This document shows, one piece after another, positions 17,249 through 26,789 of a DNA stretch of 64,000 nucleotides (its first letter is position 1; each line of letters begins with the position of its first letter). Position numbers and translations under genes: made by a program. Under the pieces are notes generated by a model. It saw only the letters and a list, made by a program, of their open reading frames with translations, made no database searches and was not told the DNA's origin. The stretch is from UBA2108 sp963925495. Lineage in GTDB: Bacteria > Bacteroidota > Bacteroidia > Flavobacteriales_G > Salibacteraceae. The stretch spans positions 1 through 64,000 of the forward strand of contig CAWUST010000012.1 in NCBI GenBank assembly GCA_963925495.1, given 5' to 3'.

Positions 17249-17650
17249 CTAACTAACCAACAACAATTCTGCCTTTTGAGCATTAAAAGTCTTAGAAATA
17301 AATTGTTTAATGGTAGAGCTTGATCGCGCTCTTTCTCTATCAATAGTATCAATACTAGATGAGACCATAAAAATTTCGGTTTTTTTACAAGCAAGACAAA
17401 ACCTTCTTTAATATCAATTAACACAACTTCCGCTCAAAAACCTCTAACCATCCATTACGGGCGTATTAATGTCAAGTAAGGTATAATCTAGGATTTCCGA
17501 TGACACATCGTTAAATATTTCGGTTGGCTCTTGCTCGTTTTTAGCAACAGTAATTGATGAAAACCGACCTGACATTTCTAAGTTTTTTGCAGCAACTAGA
17601 ATATCTATTTCGTTGTCATCAACTATTAAAATCATTTTTTTTAGAATCAT
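17249..17650 (-). pseudogene. Response-regulator receiver-domain relic
   Basis: The first part (MILKKMILIVDDNEIDILVAAKN .. YTLLDINTPVMDG) has the acidic pair DD and the phospho-acceptor Asp of a CheY-like receiver. It then meets a stop where Trp is usual (MDGW). The remainder is recognisable in another frame: TEIFMVSSSIDTIDRERARS, then TIKQFISKTFNAQKAELL, corresponding to the Ser/Thr strand and the K-P-type segment of the family. So the gene is a whole single-domain regulator broken by a nonsense change and a frameshift. There is no partner kinase nearby. Confidence 0.75.
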
Positions 17651-17825
17651 TCTCGCCCATTCTTAAGTTTTATCCTTTCTGCACCAGAACATACAGATTG
17701 AAAACGAAGTACTATTTTAATGTTTTTATGCAGTTTTATATATTTCATTGTCAATAAGTGTATAAGGTTGTTAATGCTTCTCTGTATATTGATAGAAATA
17801 ATGGAAGCCACACGCTACAAATTTT

Positions 17826-17833
17826 TAAATTTG
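17826..17833 (+). promoter_or_regulatory. Promoter -7 box of hpt
   Basis: TAAATTTG followed by C, 11 nt before the ATG at 17845. It supports starting the gene at 17845 rather than at the longer open frame from 17758. Confidence 0.4.
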
Positions 17834-17844
17834 CTGATTCTTAT

Positions 17845-18381
17845 ATGGCTACAATAACATTATTTGATAAAACATTTGCTCCATTCATTTCTACACAAGA
17901 ATTGGCTGTAGCGATTGAAAAAATGGGCAGACAAATCAACGAAGATTATAAAGGAGAATCTGTTTTGTTTGTTGGTGTACTTAACGGCGCTTTTAGATTT
18001 GTAGCTGAACTTATGAATACCATTGATTTGGAATGTGAAGTTTCATTTATTAAAATGGCTTCTTATCATAAAACAGAAAGCTCTGGCGATGTCACTCAAC
18101 TGATTGGTTTTAACGAACCTATGGAAGGGAGACATGTAATAGTGTTAGAGGATATTGTGGATACAGGAAATACATTAGTCAAAATATTCAGTGAAATGGA
18201 GCAGTTCAACCCTAAGTCTGTTAAACTGGCAACCCTTTTATTTAAACCTAAAGCGTATAAAAAATATTTTCCGATCGACTATGTTGGAATAGAAATACCA
18301 AATGATTTTATTGTTGGTTATGGGTTAGATTATGATGGATTGGGACGAAATATAAATGGAATTTACAAGATAGTAGAATAG
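17845..18381 (+). CDS. hpt: Hypoxanthine phosphoribosyltransferase
   Basis: 178 aa from ATG 17845; the upstream open frame lacks family similarity and overlaps the promoter box. The PRPP-binding signature is VIVLEDIVDTGNTL, with VLNGAFRF near residue 45 and the C-terminal FIVGYGLDYDGLGRN typical of bacterial Hpt. It salvages hypoxanthine and guanine to IMP and GMP in the cytoplasm. It is followed after 8 bases by adk, the usual Bacteroidota pairing of purine genes. Confidence 0.88.
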   Translation: MATITLFDKTFAPFISTQELAVAIEKMGRQINEDYKGESVLFVGVLNGAFRFVAELMNTIDLECEVSFIKMASYHKTESSGDVTQLIGFNEPMEGRHVIVLEDIVDTGNTLVKIFSEMEQFNPKSVKLATLLFKPKAYKKYFPIDYVGIEIPNDFIVGYGLDYDGLGRNINGIYKIVE

Positions 18382-18389
18382 AGTTTTAT

Positions 18390-18956
18390 ATGTTGAATTT
18401 TGTATTATTTGGCCCTCCAGGGGCAGGAAAAGGAACACAATCCGACTTGCTAAAAGATAAATTTGAGTTGGTTCATATTTCAACTGGTGATGTATTTAGA
18501 GCATTAGATTCAGAATCTGATTTGGCTAAATTGGCTAAAAGCTATGCAGATAAAGGGAATTTGGTTCCTGATGAAATTACAATTAAAATACTAGAATCGG
18601 AAGTTCAGAAACACACCAATATTAAAGGAGTTATTTATGACGGATTTCCTAGAACAACTGATCAGGCTAAAGCTCTTGATTTGTTTTTAGAGGAAAAAGA
18701 AGCAACTGTCACTATGATGTTGTCTTTAGCTGTGCCAGAAGAAGAATTAAGAAAAAGGCTAATTGCCCGTGCCCAAGTTTCGGGCAGAGCAGATGACGCT
18801 GATCCAGCAATAATTCAAAATAGAATAGATACTTACAATAGTTCAACAGCACCAGTTTCAGCGTTTTATAAAGCGCAAGGAAAACTGAAAGAAATTAATG
18901 GTGTTGGGTCGATTGAAGAAATATTTAAGCGACTTTGTGTTGCTATTAATGCCTAA
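18390..18956 (+). CDS. adk: Adenylate kinase
   Basis: 188 aa, short-LID form. The P-loop is GPPGAGKGTQ (residues 8-17), then HISTGDVFRALDSES (AMP site), YDGFPRTTDQA, and a short lid loop around RAQVSGRADDADPA. It interconverts ATP plus AMP and two ADP. It is in the hpt-adk-obg run, with a 9-base gap to obg. Confidence 0.92.
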   Translation: MLNFVLFGPPGAGKGTQSDLLKDKFELVHISTGDVFRALDSESDLAKLAKSYADKGNLVPDEITIKILESEVQKHTNIKGVIYDGFPRTTDQAKALDLFLEEKEATVTMMLSLAVPEEELRKRLIARAQVSGRADDADPAIIQNRIDTYNSSTAPVSAFYKAQGKLKEINGVGSIEEIFKRLCVAINA

Positions 18957-18965
18957 ATAAAACTT

Positions 18966-19973
18966 GTGTCATTTAACCGAAAAGTAGTTTCGTCAAATTT
19001 TGTTGACTACGTAAAATTATTTTGCCGTAGTGGTCATGGCGGGGCCGGTTCTGCTCATTTACGCCGTGAAAAATACGTTCCAAAAGGAGGGCCTGATGGT
19101 GGTGATGGCGGAAGAGGCGGCCATGTTATTTTACGTGGCAATAAACAAATGTGGACTTTGCTTCCATTAAAATACCGAAAGCACGTTTTTGCGAAAGATG
19201 GCTTAAATGGTATGAAACAACGAGCTAGTGGAAAAGATGGCCCCGATGTGTATTTGGATGTTCCACTTGGTACTTTGGTAAAAGACGCCGAAACTGGAGA
19301 TGCTTTAGGTGAAATAATAAGCGATGGGCAAGAAATGATTTTGCAGCAAGGAGGAAGAGGTGGCCGAGGAAACTGGCACTTCAAAACCTCTACAAACCAA
19401 ACTCCACGTCACGCTCAGGACGGAGAAGAAGGAGAAGAACATTGGCGAATTTTGGAAATGAAAGTACTTGCCGATGTCGGTTTAGTTGGATTCCCAAATG
19501 CAGGTAAATCAACATTACTTGCAGCTATTTCTGCAGCTAAACCAGAGATTGCGAATTATGCTTTTACCACTTTAGTTCCAAATTTAGGCATTGTTGCCTA
19601 CCGCGATTATCAGTCCTTTGTAATGGCAGATATTCCGGGTATAATTGAAGGAGCTGCTGAAGGAAAAGGTTTGGGAGTTCGGTTTTTAAGACACATAGAA
19701 AGGAATTCTGCGCTTTTATTTATGATTCCGGCTGATTCAGATAATATCAATAAAGAATATGAAATATTGATTGGCGAATTAGAAAAATACAATCCTGAAT
19801 TGTTAGACAAAAAAAGAATGCTGGCTGTAACTAAGTCAGATATGCTTGATTTAGAACTGATGGATGATATTAAAAAAGAAATGAATTTAGATTGCGAATG
19901 GATGTTTATTTCGTCTGTGGCTCAAACTGGAATTACTGAGTTAAAAGACGCCATTTGGAAAAATATTGGCTGA
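18966..19973 (+). CDS. obg: GTPase Obg/CgtA
   Basis: 335 aa from GTG 18966 (no nearby ATG; the N-terminus SSNFVDYVKLFCRSGHGGAG aligns with the family start). The Gly-rich Obg fold spans residues ~1-160 (GGPDGGDGGRGG, GGRGGRGNWHF). The G domain follows with GFPNAGKSTLL, DIPGIIEGAAEGKGLG and TKSD. There is no C-terminal OCT domain, as in many Bacteroidota. It is a ribosome-assembly and stress-response GTPase. Confidence 0.92.
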   Translation: MSFNRKVVSSNFVDYVKLFCRSGHGGAGSAHLRREKYVPKGGPDGGDGGRGGHVILRGNKQMWTLLPLKYRKHVFAKDGLNGMKQRASGKDGPDVYLDVPLGTLVKDAETGDALGEIISDGQEMILQQGGRGGRGNWHFKTSTNQTPRHAQDGEEGEEHWRILEMKVLADVGLVGFPNAGKSTLLAAISAAKPEIANYAFTTLVPNLGIVAYRDYQSFVMADIPGIIEGAAEGKGLGVRFLRHIERNSALLFMIPADSDNINKEYEILIGELEKYNPELLDKKRMLAVTKSDMLDLELMDDIKKEMNLDCEWMFISSVAQTGITELKDAIWKNIG

Positions 19974-20071
19974 TCTTTATATTTTATTAGCTTGGATAGA
20001 AATTCGTATTTTTTCTCTTCACTATTTTTATTAATCCATTATTAGAGAATAGAAAAGCAAATACTCTTACT

Positions 20072-20635
20072 ATGAATGACATACTTGTAGAATATGACAG
20101 AGCATTATTTCTCTTTTTAAACGGACTCAATAACTCTACTCTTGATTTTATAATGTTTTGGGTTTCTGATTCCAAAATTTGGACTCCTTTTTACTTACTT
20201 CTTCTTTATTTTTTATACAAAGAATTTGGTTTTAAGGGAGTTTTGTTCGCTTCTGTTATGGTTGTAATAGCAGTTGCACTTGCCGATCAGGCTTCGGTTA
20301 ACTTATTCAAAAACGTATTTATGCGTTATCGCCCTTCTCACAATTTAGAAATAAAAGACATGGTACATATTGTAAATGAGTACCGTGGTGGAATGTATGG
20401 ATTTGTATCTTCTCATGCTGCAAATTCATTTGTAATTGCTACCACCGTTGGAAAGTTACTTAGAAATAAAAATGCTCTTTTAGCACTTTGGTTGTGGGCG
20501 GCATTAATTTCTTACAGTCGTATCTACTTGGGAGTTCATTATCCTTCAGATATTATTGGGGGAGCAATTTTAGGGATTACAATTGGTTATGTAATTTATT
20601 ATTTCGGAGGGAGTTATGTTCCGGAAGAGAAGTGA
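20072..20635 (+). CDS. PAP2-family membrane phosphatase
   Basis: 187 aa with about five TM helices. The three phosphatase motifs are present: KNVFMRYRPSH (KX6RP), SSHAANS (PSGH equivalent, here SSH) and SRIYLGVHYPSDIIGG (SRX5HX3D). Members dephosphorylate lipid pyrophosphates or phosphatidic acid at the periplasmic face; undecaprenyl-pyrophosphate or a phospholipid phosphate is the likely substrate. It lies about 100 bases after obg on the same strand. Confidence 0.8.
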   Translation: MNDILVEYDRALFLFLNGLNNSTLDFIMFWVSDSKIWTPFYLLLLYFLYKEFGFKGVLFASVMVVIAVALADQASVNLFKNVFMRYRPSHNLEIKDMVHIVNEYRGGMYGFVSSHAANSFVIATTVGKLLRNKNALLALWLWAALISYSRIYLGVHYPSDIIGGAILGITIGYVIYYFGGSYVPEEK

Positions 20636-20669
20636 AAAAGAAACCAGTAATGCATGACTTTGGTAGGTG

Positions 20670-22880
20670 TTAATTTGCATTACATTTCTTTTTACATCTC
20701 ATTAATGTCACATTATCTTCATCTCTCAAGTAGGGAAGAGGTCCAAGTTTCTCTAAAATTGGTTGTGCTTTATCGCATTCATTTCTTTCGCAGTACGAAA
20801 CGCCCAATCGGTATGCAAGCAAACTGTTACTCGGGTCTAAGGCAAGTGCTTTTCCCATGTACTCGAACCAATTATTTGTGTATTTAACCGCATTATTTGG
20901 GTCGGTTTGACTCAACGAGTTTTGGCAATCGGCAAGATAACTCCATGCTTCAGAATTTTGATTGTCGTATTTCAAGCTTAGTTTGAATTCACTTACAGCA
21001 TCACCTGTTCGTCCTCTTTGATACAAGGCAAGGCCCATTAGAAAATAAGCTTTTCCGTTTTTTCGTTCCAGTTTTTTAGCCTGAGACAAATCATTCCATT
21101 CTAAGGTTATTAAAGAATCATCACCAGAAAGCGTTGCCATATTATCGTACACTTTTGCTCGCAAGCAAAGAGCATCGTATTTAAAGTCTGGGTTTTCAAT
21201 TACCTTATTAATTCTGTTTAGTGCTAACGTATAATCGCCTGTGGATTGATAAAAGCTGGCGGCCATAAAATCCAAGTTTACATCCGGTTCTATTTTCGAG
21301 TAAAATGGATAAAAAATCAGGTTAATGACATTGGATATAGAGCTTGTTTCCAGACTTTTAAAATCCCCAAAAATATCTACATGTTTTTCGTCTGGGTTTT
21401 TGGAAAAAAGGATAGCAATAGGATCTGCATATTCTATTTTCCAAGTTGCTGACTGCTGAAGGCCAGTAATTAAGATAGGGAAATCGCTCCTTTTTACAAA
21501 GGCGTATTTAAATTGATTGAGCTTGTCCATTTCTTCAAAAACCTCAAAACTTTGAGTGGCAGAAATTACTTCTTCAAAAAAGCTTTTTGGGAAAATATCT
21601 AAATCCCTTAAATCGATGAAAGACTGATAATCTTGGATTTTCCAAAGGGCATAAGAAGAGGATAAGTAATCTGAAAAATGAGGTTGATTGAAATCTAAAC
21701 TTGAGAGTTTTTCGGTCATACCAATTGGACTGAAAGCTGGATCAACTTCAAGGCCGAATTTATTTCTAGAGCCCGTGTTTTCATAGAAAGTATTCGACAC
21801 TATTGCAAACCAAGCGAAAATCGAAAAGGCACAACTAATGTAGGCTACCGCAGATTTTGTTCTAATATTTTCTCCTAGTTTCATAAAACTAATGGCAAGC
21901 AATGGGCTAATCATTAACACTAAAAACGGAATATTTCGGTATGCCGTAAAACCTAAATATCCAAAGAGAATCAATACGAAAAAGTAACCTAGTCCAAAAG
22001 AAAAAACATTTGGTTTTAGGTTGGAAATAATGTTTTTGTTTTTTCCAATAAATAAAGTGATAATACCTAGAAATAGAATTATAACAAATGCCCACGATTC
22101 CCATTGTGTCCAATAGTAAGCTGTTTCCCAAGAAAATAATTCGGATGTAAATTTATTATCTTTCAATTGCCTGAAGATTTCAATAGGGTGTAAAATCATG
22201 GAAAACCCACGAGGATTTAAAGCTAAAGCTAAAATACTTGCACCAAATGCCAAAAGTAAATGCCAGTTAAAGAGTGGTTTTTTGCTGAGCTTTTTATGTA
22301 TGATATCACCAAAAATAAAAGCACCCATAATGATAATACCAGTAGCATAAGCTTCGTGGAAATTCACCCAAAAAAGTTGCAATAGAACCCAAAAATAAAT
22401 AAGCTTAATGTTAGATTTTTTGGCTTTTAAAAAAATATAAAACACCAATAAAGAAAATAAATGACTTATGGTTTCTGGTCGAGCCGTCATTCGGTAAGAG
22501 CATATTAATAAAGTTGTTATGGTTATTATAGCCCAAATTTCTAAGTTTTTGTTTTCGGATATAAGCAAAAAGATTTTGTAGAGCACAAAAACAATAAGTA
22601 CATTTATTAAAGACTGGAAAATGGAGGTGAATTCGGGGCCGCCAAATTTTGAAAACCAATATACAGCCAATTCATAAAGCCATTTTACATTGATCCATTC
22701 TTCTCCCGAAAAAGTGTAGGAAAAAATGTCTTCTTTAGGTGCATTGCCGTTTTGAGTAATCCATTCGCCCGTTTTAATGTACCACCACATATCGGGTTCA
22801 ATCAGTTTTTTCATGCCGATAACCCACGCAACAATGGTAACTAAAATAAAATGGAGACGATGGAGGAGCTTTTCGTTCAT
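20670..22880 (-). CDS. Polytopic membrane protein with C-terminal TPR domain
   Basis: 736 aa. About ten TM helices fill residues 1-380 (starting LHRLHFILVTIVAWVIGMKK). A periplasmic segment (about 390-530) follows, then TPR-like repeats to the end (for example GDYTLALNRINKVIENPDFK, GRTGDAVSEFKLSLKYDNQN). The layout is like GT-C/PMT-type membrane glycosyltransferases, with an acidic loop after TM1 (KLIEPDMWWYIKTGEWI), but the signature is not certain. It may transfer a lipid-linked sugar, or may only be structurally similar. The promoter box at 22886 is 5 nt from the ATG. Confidence 0.6.
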   Translation of the reverse strand: MNEKLLHRLHFILVTIVAWVIGMKKLIEPDMWWYIKTGEWITQNGNAPKEDIFSYTFSGEEWINVKWLYELAVYWFSKFGGPEFTSIFQSLINVLIVFVLYKIFLLISENKNLEIWAIITITTLLICSYRMTARPETISHLFSLLVFYIFLKAKKSNIKLIYFWVLLQLFWVNFHEAYATGIIIMGAFIFGDIIHKKLSKKPLFNWHLLLAFGASILALALNPRGFSMILHPIEIFRQLKDNKFTSELFSWETAYYWTQWESWAFVIILFLGIITLFIGKNKNIISNLKPNVFSFGLGYFFVLILFGYLGFTAYRNIPFLVLMISPLLAISFMKLGENIRTKSAVAYISCAFSIFAWFAIVSNTFYENTGSRNKFGLEVDPAFSPIGMTEKLSSLDFNQPHFSDYLSSSYALWKIQDYQSFIDLRDLDIFPKSFFEEVISATQSFEVFEEMDKLNQFKYAFVKRSDFPILITGLQQSATWKIEYADPIAILFSKNPDEKHVDIFGDFKSLETSSISNVINLIFYPFYSKIEPDVNLDFMAASFYQSTGDYTLALNRINKVIENPDFKYDALCLRAKVYDNMATLSGDDSLITLEWNDLSQAKKLERKNGKAYFLMGLALYQRGRTGDAVSEFKLSLKYDNQNSEAWSYLADCQNSLSQTDPNNAVKYTNNWFEYMGKALALDPSNSLLAYRLGVSYCERNECDKAQPILEKLGPLPYLRDEDNVTLMRCKKKCNAN

Positions 22881-22885
22881 TGGAT

Positions 22886-22893
22886 CAAAATTA
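22886..22893 (-). promoter_or_regulatory. Promoter -7 box of the membrane-TPR gene
   Basis: TAATTTTG on the minus strand, with only 5 nt between it and the ATG at 22880; this would give a leaderless transcript. Confidence 0.4.
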
Positions 22894-22998
22894 AAAAATT
22901 GAAATTGCCATTAACCTAAAGGTGTTTAATAATATTATTAGTTGTAAAGATGTATTGTAGAGATTAAAATTACATTGGTCGTAAGCAAAAATGCTCCT

Positions 22999-24774
22999 AT
23001 GCTCGAAAACATTGACTGGATTATTATAGTTGTTTACTTAGCTATATCGGTATATATAGGTTATTACTTTAAGGAACAAGCAGGCAAAAGCCTTACTGAT
23101 TTCTTTTTAGGTGGAAGAAATATGCCGTGGTATGTTGCAGGTATTTCTATGGTGGCTACCACTTTTGCAGCCGACACACCATTATGGGTTACTGAAGTTA
23201 TTGCTCAACACGGAATAAGTGGAAACTGGCTTTGGTGGAATATGCTTATTGGGGGAATGCTCACTACTTTTTTCTTTTCTAAATTGTGGAGACGGGCAAA
23301 TATTTTAACTGAATTAGAATTTATAGAATTGCGTTATGGAGGAGCTCCAGCTAAATTTTTAAGAGGCTTTAAATCAGTCTACATGGGACTGTTTCTTAAT
23401 GTTATAATTATTGGCTGGGTCAACTTTGCTTTAATGACAATATTAGTGGTGTTTTTTGATATTCCAGGGTATGACCATACAATTCCATTTTACGAAAATC
23501 AAGTTTTATGGTACATAGGTGGGGCTATGGTTTTAGTCGCTTTTTACTCTTCTTTATCGGGCCTCAAAGGAGTAGCAATTACCGATACCATGCAGTTTTT
23601 TATTGCCATGATTGGCTGTATAGTTATGGCTTGGTATGTTTTAGATACTCCGGAAATAGGAGGGATAGCGGGATTGAAAGCTAAACTCCCTGCTTGGCGA
23701 TTCGATTTTTTCCCTCACTTAGATACAAGCGGAGGAGTAATAGAAACTATTGGAACTTATAGTATTACTGTTGGGGCATTCTTAACTTTTGGCTTAGTTC
23801 AATGGTGGGCAAGTTGGTACCCTGGAGCTGAACCAGGAGGTGGAGGTTATGTTGCCCAACGTATGATGAGTACTAAAAATGAAAAAGACTCATTAAAAGC
23901 GACCTTATTTTTTCAAGTTGCACATTATTGTTTACGTCCTTGGCCCTGGATTATAGTTGGGCTTTGTGCATTGGTTTTATATCCCGATTTGCCGTCTGAA
24001 AAGGCAGGGCAGGGGTTTGTGTTTATTATGCGGGATTATTTGCCTGCAGGACTTAAAGGGCTTCTTTTAGTTGCGTTTCTTTCGGCTTATATGAGCACAA
24101 TTTCTACGCAGCTAAATTGGGGAGCAAGTTTTCTTACTAATGATCTTTATAAACGATTTCTTAAACCGGAAAACAAATTTGAAAGTACCGAGAAAGCTCA
24201 ATTGCATTATGTGAAAATGGCCAGAATATTTACCGTAATAATAATGGTAATTGCATTTTTTGTAACCACTCAAATCAACACTATTGATTCTGCGGCCAAA
24301 TTTTTAATTCAAGCTGGAGCTGGGTTAGGAATGGTTTTGATTCTGAGATGGTATTGGTGGAGAATTAATGCTTGGAGCGAAATAAGCGCATCGCTTGCAC
24401 CCATGCTAGGTTTTGCAATTTCAAATTATTATTTTCACTGGGAGTTTCCGATTAATTTTCTTTTTACCGTTACGTTTACTACTATAATTTGGATTTTGGT
24501 TACGTTCATCACTAAACCAGAATCTAAGGAAACACTTGTGAAATTTTATAATAGAGTTACACCACCCGGGGCTTGGTCTAGTTTCTCTAAAAATGCAAAA
24601 GCAGATAAACTTGCTCCTCTATTTATATCTTGGTTTTCATCGATTCTCATGACTTATTCCATTTTGTTTGGTGTTGGATATATCATTTTTGCGGATTACC
24701 AATTGGGTTTTATTTGGTTATTTGTCGCACTCATAAGTGGGTTTGTACTTTCTAGGTTTATTAATAAAACCTAG
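22999..24774 (+). CDS. Sodium:solute symporter (SSS family)
   Basis: 591 aa from ATG 22999; the open frame reaches back to a TTG at 22975, but TM1 (NIDWIIIVVYLAISVYIGYYF) begins directly after this ATG. About 14 TM helices. The family signature region is FFLGGRNMPWYVAGISMVATTFAADTP, followed by GLKGVAITDTMQFFIAMIG. It imports a small solute with sodium; the solute is not predictable here (sugar, amino acid or carboxylate). It is divergent from the membrane-TPR gene and not in an operon. Confidence 0.85.
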   Translation: MLENIDWIIIVVYLAISVYIGYYFKEQAGKSLTDFFLGGRNMPWYVAGISMVATTFAADTPLWVTEVIAQHGISGNWLWWNMLIGGMLTTFFFSKLWRRANILTELEFIELRYGGAPAKFLRGFKSVYMGLFLNVIIIGWVNFALMTILVVFFDIPGYDHTIPFYENQVLWYIGGAMVLVAFYSSLSGLKGVAITDTMQFFIAMIGCIVMAWYVLDTPEIGGIAGLKAKLPAWRFDFFPHLDTSGGVIETIGTYSITVGAFLTFGLVQWWASWYPGAEPGGGGYVAQRMMSTKNEKDSLKATLFFQVAHYCLRPWPWIIVGLCALVLYPDLPSEKAGQGFVFIMRDYLPAGLKGLLLVAFLSAYMSTISTQLNWGASFLTNDLYKRFLKPENKFESTEKAQLHYVKMARIFTVIIMVIAFFVTTQINTIDSAAKFLIQAGAGLGMVLILRWYWWRINAWSEISASLAPMLGFAISNYYFHWEFPINFLFTVTFTTIIWILVTFITKPESKETLVKFYNRVTPPGAWSSFSKNAKADKLAPLFISWFSSILMTYSILFGVGYIIFADYQLGFIWLFVALISGFVLSRFINKT

Positions 24775-24873
24775 ACAGAAAGAAGTGAAAATTGTTTTTT
24801 AGAATTAAGTTGAATTGATTACAAATAGAGCCGAGTTTAATCTTAAATTTTTCTAAATCAATTGGTTTTATTT

Positions 24874-25214
24874 TTACAGAATTAGTCGTTTTGGAGTCTT
24901 GTAGTTGAACTCTGTTAAAGAATCACTAATAACGAGCCAATCATTTTCTGGTAAGCTAGTTTTAACTGCTTTATTTTGGAAATCAACAAACCATTATGTT
25001 TATCAATTTCATCAATATTTCTTGGGTTTTTAAGATAGTCAGAAAGGTCGTTTCTTATTCCCGGTATTACAGTTAAGGTTGTCGCTTTTGAATTTATATA
25101 TTTTTGGTATTTAGAAACATTGACGCCAATTGCAGAACGTAAACAATAAACAAAACGGATAAAGGATGGAAAAAATATTATATCAATTTTATTGAAATTC
25201 CGGTGTATAAGATC
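24874..25214 (-). pseudogene. Relic of an unrecognised gene, directly after maf
   Basis: Reading on from the maf stop in the same frame gives about 75 residues of protein-like text (FVYCLRSAIGVNVSKYQKY, TTLTVIPGIRNDLSDYLKNP). It shifts frame near 24985 and continues as NKAVKTSLPENDWLVISDSL and TEFNYKTPKRLIL to a TAA at 24874. Codon use is gene-like in both halves. I do not recognise the family. No start codon remains, so the 5' part was deleted or the fragment is what is left after a rearrangement. Confidence 0.55.
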
Positions 25215-25793
25215 TTAGAGTGTGGAAAGGTGATGATACAATGCATGAGTTGGTAAACCAACTACGTTATAATAAGACCCTTCTATCTTCTTAACTCCGA
25301 CTAGACCAATCCATTCTTGAATTCCGTAAGCTCCAGCTTTGTCGAATGGTTTAAATTTATCTATGTAATAATCTATTTCTTTTTCGCTAAACCTTGAAAA
25401 GGTAACATTGGTTACTGCATGAAAAATTGTTTGTTTATTGTTCGAAAGGATACTCACTCCAGTTATAACTTCATGCAGTTTGTTAGATAATATTCGGAGC
25501 ATTGTTTGTGCTTCATTTTTATCCGTTGGTTTGTTTAATATTTGACCCTTTAAACTAACAATAGTATCTGCGGTTATTACAATATCGCCTTCTTTTAAAT
25601 CCTTTTTAAATGCCTCCCCTTTTTTATGAGCTAGGTATTCAGCTAATTCTTTCGGTGTTAGTTTTTCAGAGAAGCTTTCATCGGTTTGTTTGATTTCTAT
25701 GTCAAATTCTAATCCCATTTCCCTCAAGAGATCAGCACGTCTTGGTGAGCCCGAACCTAAAATAATGTTTTTGTTTTTTAAATTATCCAACAT
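25215..25793 (-). CDS. maf: Maf-like nucleoside-triphosphate pyrophosphatase
   Basis: 192 aa. The signature LGSGSPRRADLLREMGLEFD lies at residues ~11-30, the catalytic Asp is in VITADTIVSLKG, and the substrate strand is FDKAGAYGIQEWIG. Maf proteins hydrolyse dTTP/UTP or modified nucleotides to the monophosphate and so clear the nucleotide pool. It starts 2 bases after the UbiA-type gene. Confidence 0.88.
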   Translation of the reverse strand: MLDNLKNKNIILGSGSPRRADLLREMGLEFDIEIKQTDESFSEKLTPKELAEYLAHKKGEAFKKDLKEGDIVITADTIVSLKGQILNKPTDKNEAQTMLRILSNKLHEVITGVSILSNNKQTIFHAVTNVTFSRFSEKEIDYYIDKFKPFDKAGAYGIQEWIGLVGVKKIEGSYYNVVGLPTHALYHHLSTL

Positions 25794-25795
25794 GC

Positions 25796-26788
25796 CTAAA
25801 GTGGGTTGAGTATAAAATAAACAAGTACCAAATACAAAACTCCGGCTAAAGAGGACAGTTTATTGAGGTCTGAAGAGCGTTTGAATTGTATAGGTTGTTT
25901 TGCTTTTATAATGAAAAAAATGGTAACCAGTAGTAATGGAACTAAAACAAAGAATATGTACATAAGTGTTTTTTTATCAGGTAAATAAACTTGATATACA
26001 TAGACTATAAATCCTATAATAAAAAGGTATAACAGGACAATAATTATTTTGCTTTTTTGAATTCCAAATACAATAGGGATGCTTTTACAACGAAATGCCA
26101 AATCACCTTTTATATCTTCAATGTCTTTAGTTATTTCACGTGCCAAAGTGAGTAGGAAGGAAAATATGCTAAGTCCAACAGCCCAAGACAAGGTTACTAA
26201 ACTGAATTCTTTAAAAATGCTTTTTGCAATTTGTTCTTCAAATAAATTTTTATTCAATGTAATAAGAGTAAGAACTTCGTAAACCCAAACTACCATTGGT
26301 ATAAGGGCAACGCAAAAAGCAATGGAAATATTTCCAAATACAAGTCTTCTTTTGAGGTCTGTAGAATAAAACCACAAAGTAGTTATTAAAATTATTTGGA
26401 TAAATATCAATTCTATTTTCCCTGCTTTATACGCTAAATAGGCAGAAATAACTAGAGCTAAGCCATTAAAAATTACGTGAAGTATCATCGCAACTCTTCG
26501 TTTTATAAAGCGGCCTACTATGATTTTATCCGGTTTGTTTATTCTATCTATTTTAATATCGAAGTAGTCATTAATCAGGTTACCGGCAGCTGCAATAAGT
26601 AAAGATGAAAATACCAATAAGCCAAAATCTAAATTCTTCATTCCGCGCATGAATTCAATTTCACTATCGGCGACTAATATTTTAAAAAAAGATTGGATTA
26701 CGCTAATTCGGACCAAATACATGGTAAGGGCAATTAGAACTAAATTTTGCCAGCGAGTTGCTTTTAGTATTGCTATAACTGGATTCAT
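25796..26788 (-). CDS. UbiA-family prenyltransferase (geranylgeranylglycerol-phosphate synthase-like)
   Basis: 330 aa with eight to nine TM helices. The first Asp-rich motif is NLINDYFDIKIDRINKPDK (NDxxDxxxD, about residue 65-83) and the second is REITKDIEDIKGD. UbiA enzymes move a polyprenyl group from its diphosphate to an aromatic or glycerol-lipid acceptor. In Bacteroidota a gene of this type next to maf and kdsC-like genes is commonly annotated as geranylgeranylglycerol-phosphate geranylgeranyltransferase; the acceptor is not proven here. Confidence 0.75.
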   Translation of the reverse strand: MNPVIAILKATRWQNLVLIALTMYLVRISVIQSFFKILVADSEIEFMRGMKNLDFGLLVFSSLLIAAAGNLINDYFDIKIDRINKPDKIIVGRFIKRRVAMILHVIFNGLALVISAYLAYKAGKIELIFIQIILITTLWFYSTDLKRRLVFGNISIAFCVALIPMVVWVYEVLTLITLNKNLFEEQIAKSIFKEFSLVTLSWAVGLSIFSFLLTLAREITKDIEDIKGDLAFRCKSIPIVFGIQKSKIIIVLLYLFIIGFIVYVYQVYLPDKKTLMYIFFVLVPLLLVTIFFIIKAKQPIQFKRSSDLNKLSSLAGVLYLVLVYFILNPL

Positions 26789-26789
26789 G

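Noticed and set aside
17554..17757. 67-codon plus-strand frame before hpt
   Set aside because: Antisense to the response-regulator relic and without a recognisable family.
17758..17844. N-terminal extension of hpt
   Set aside because: The extension overlaps a TAnnTTTG box, lacks family similarity and would double the distance to the first conserved strand.
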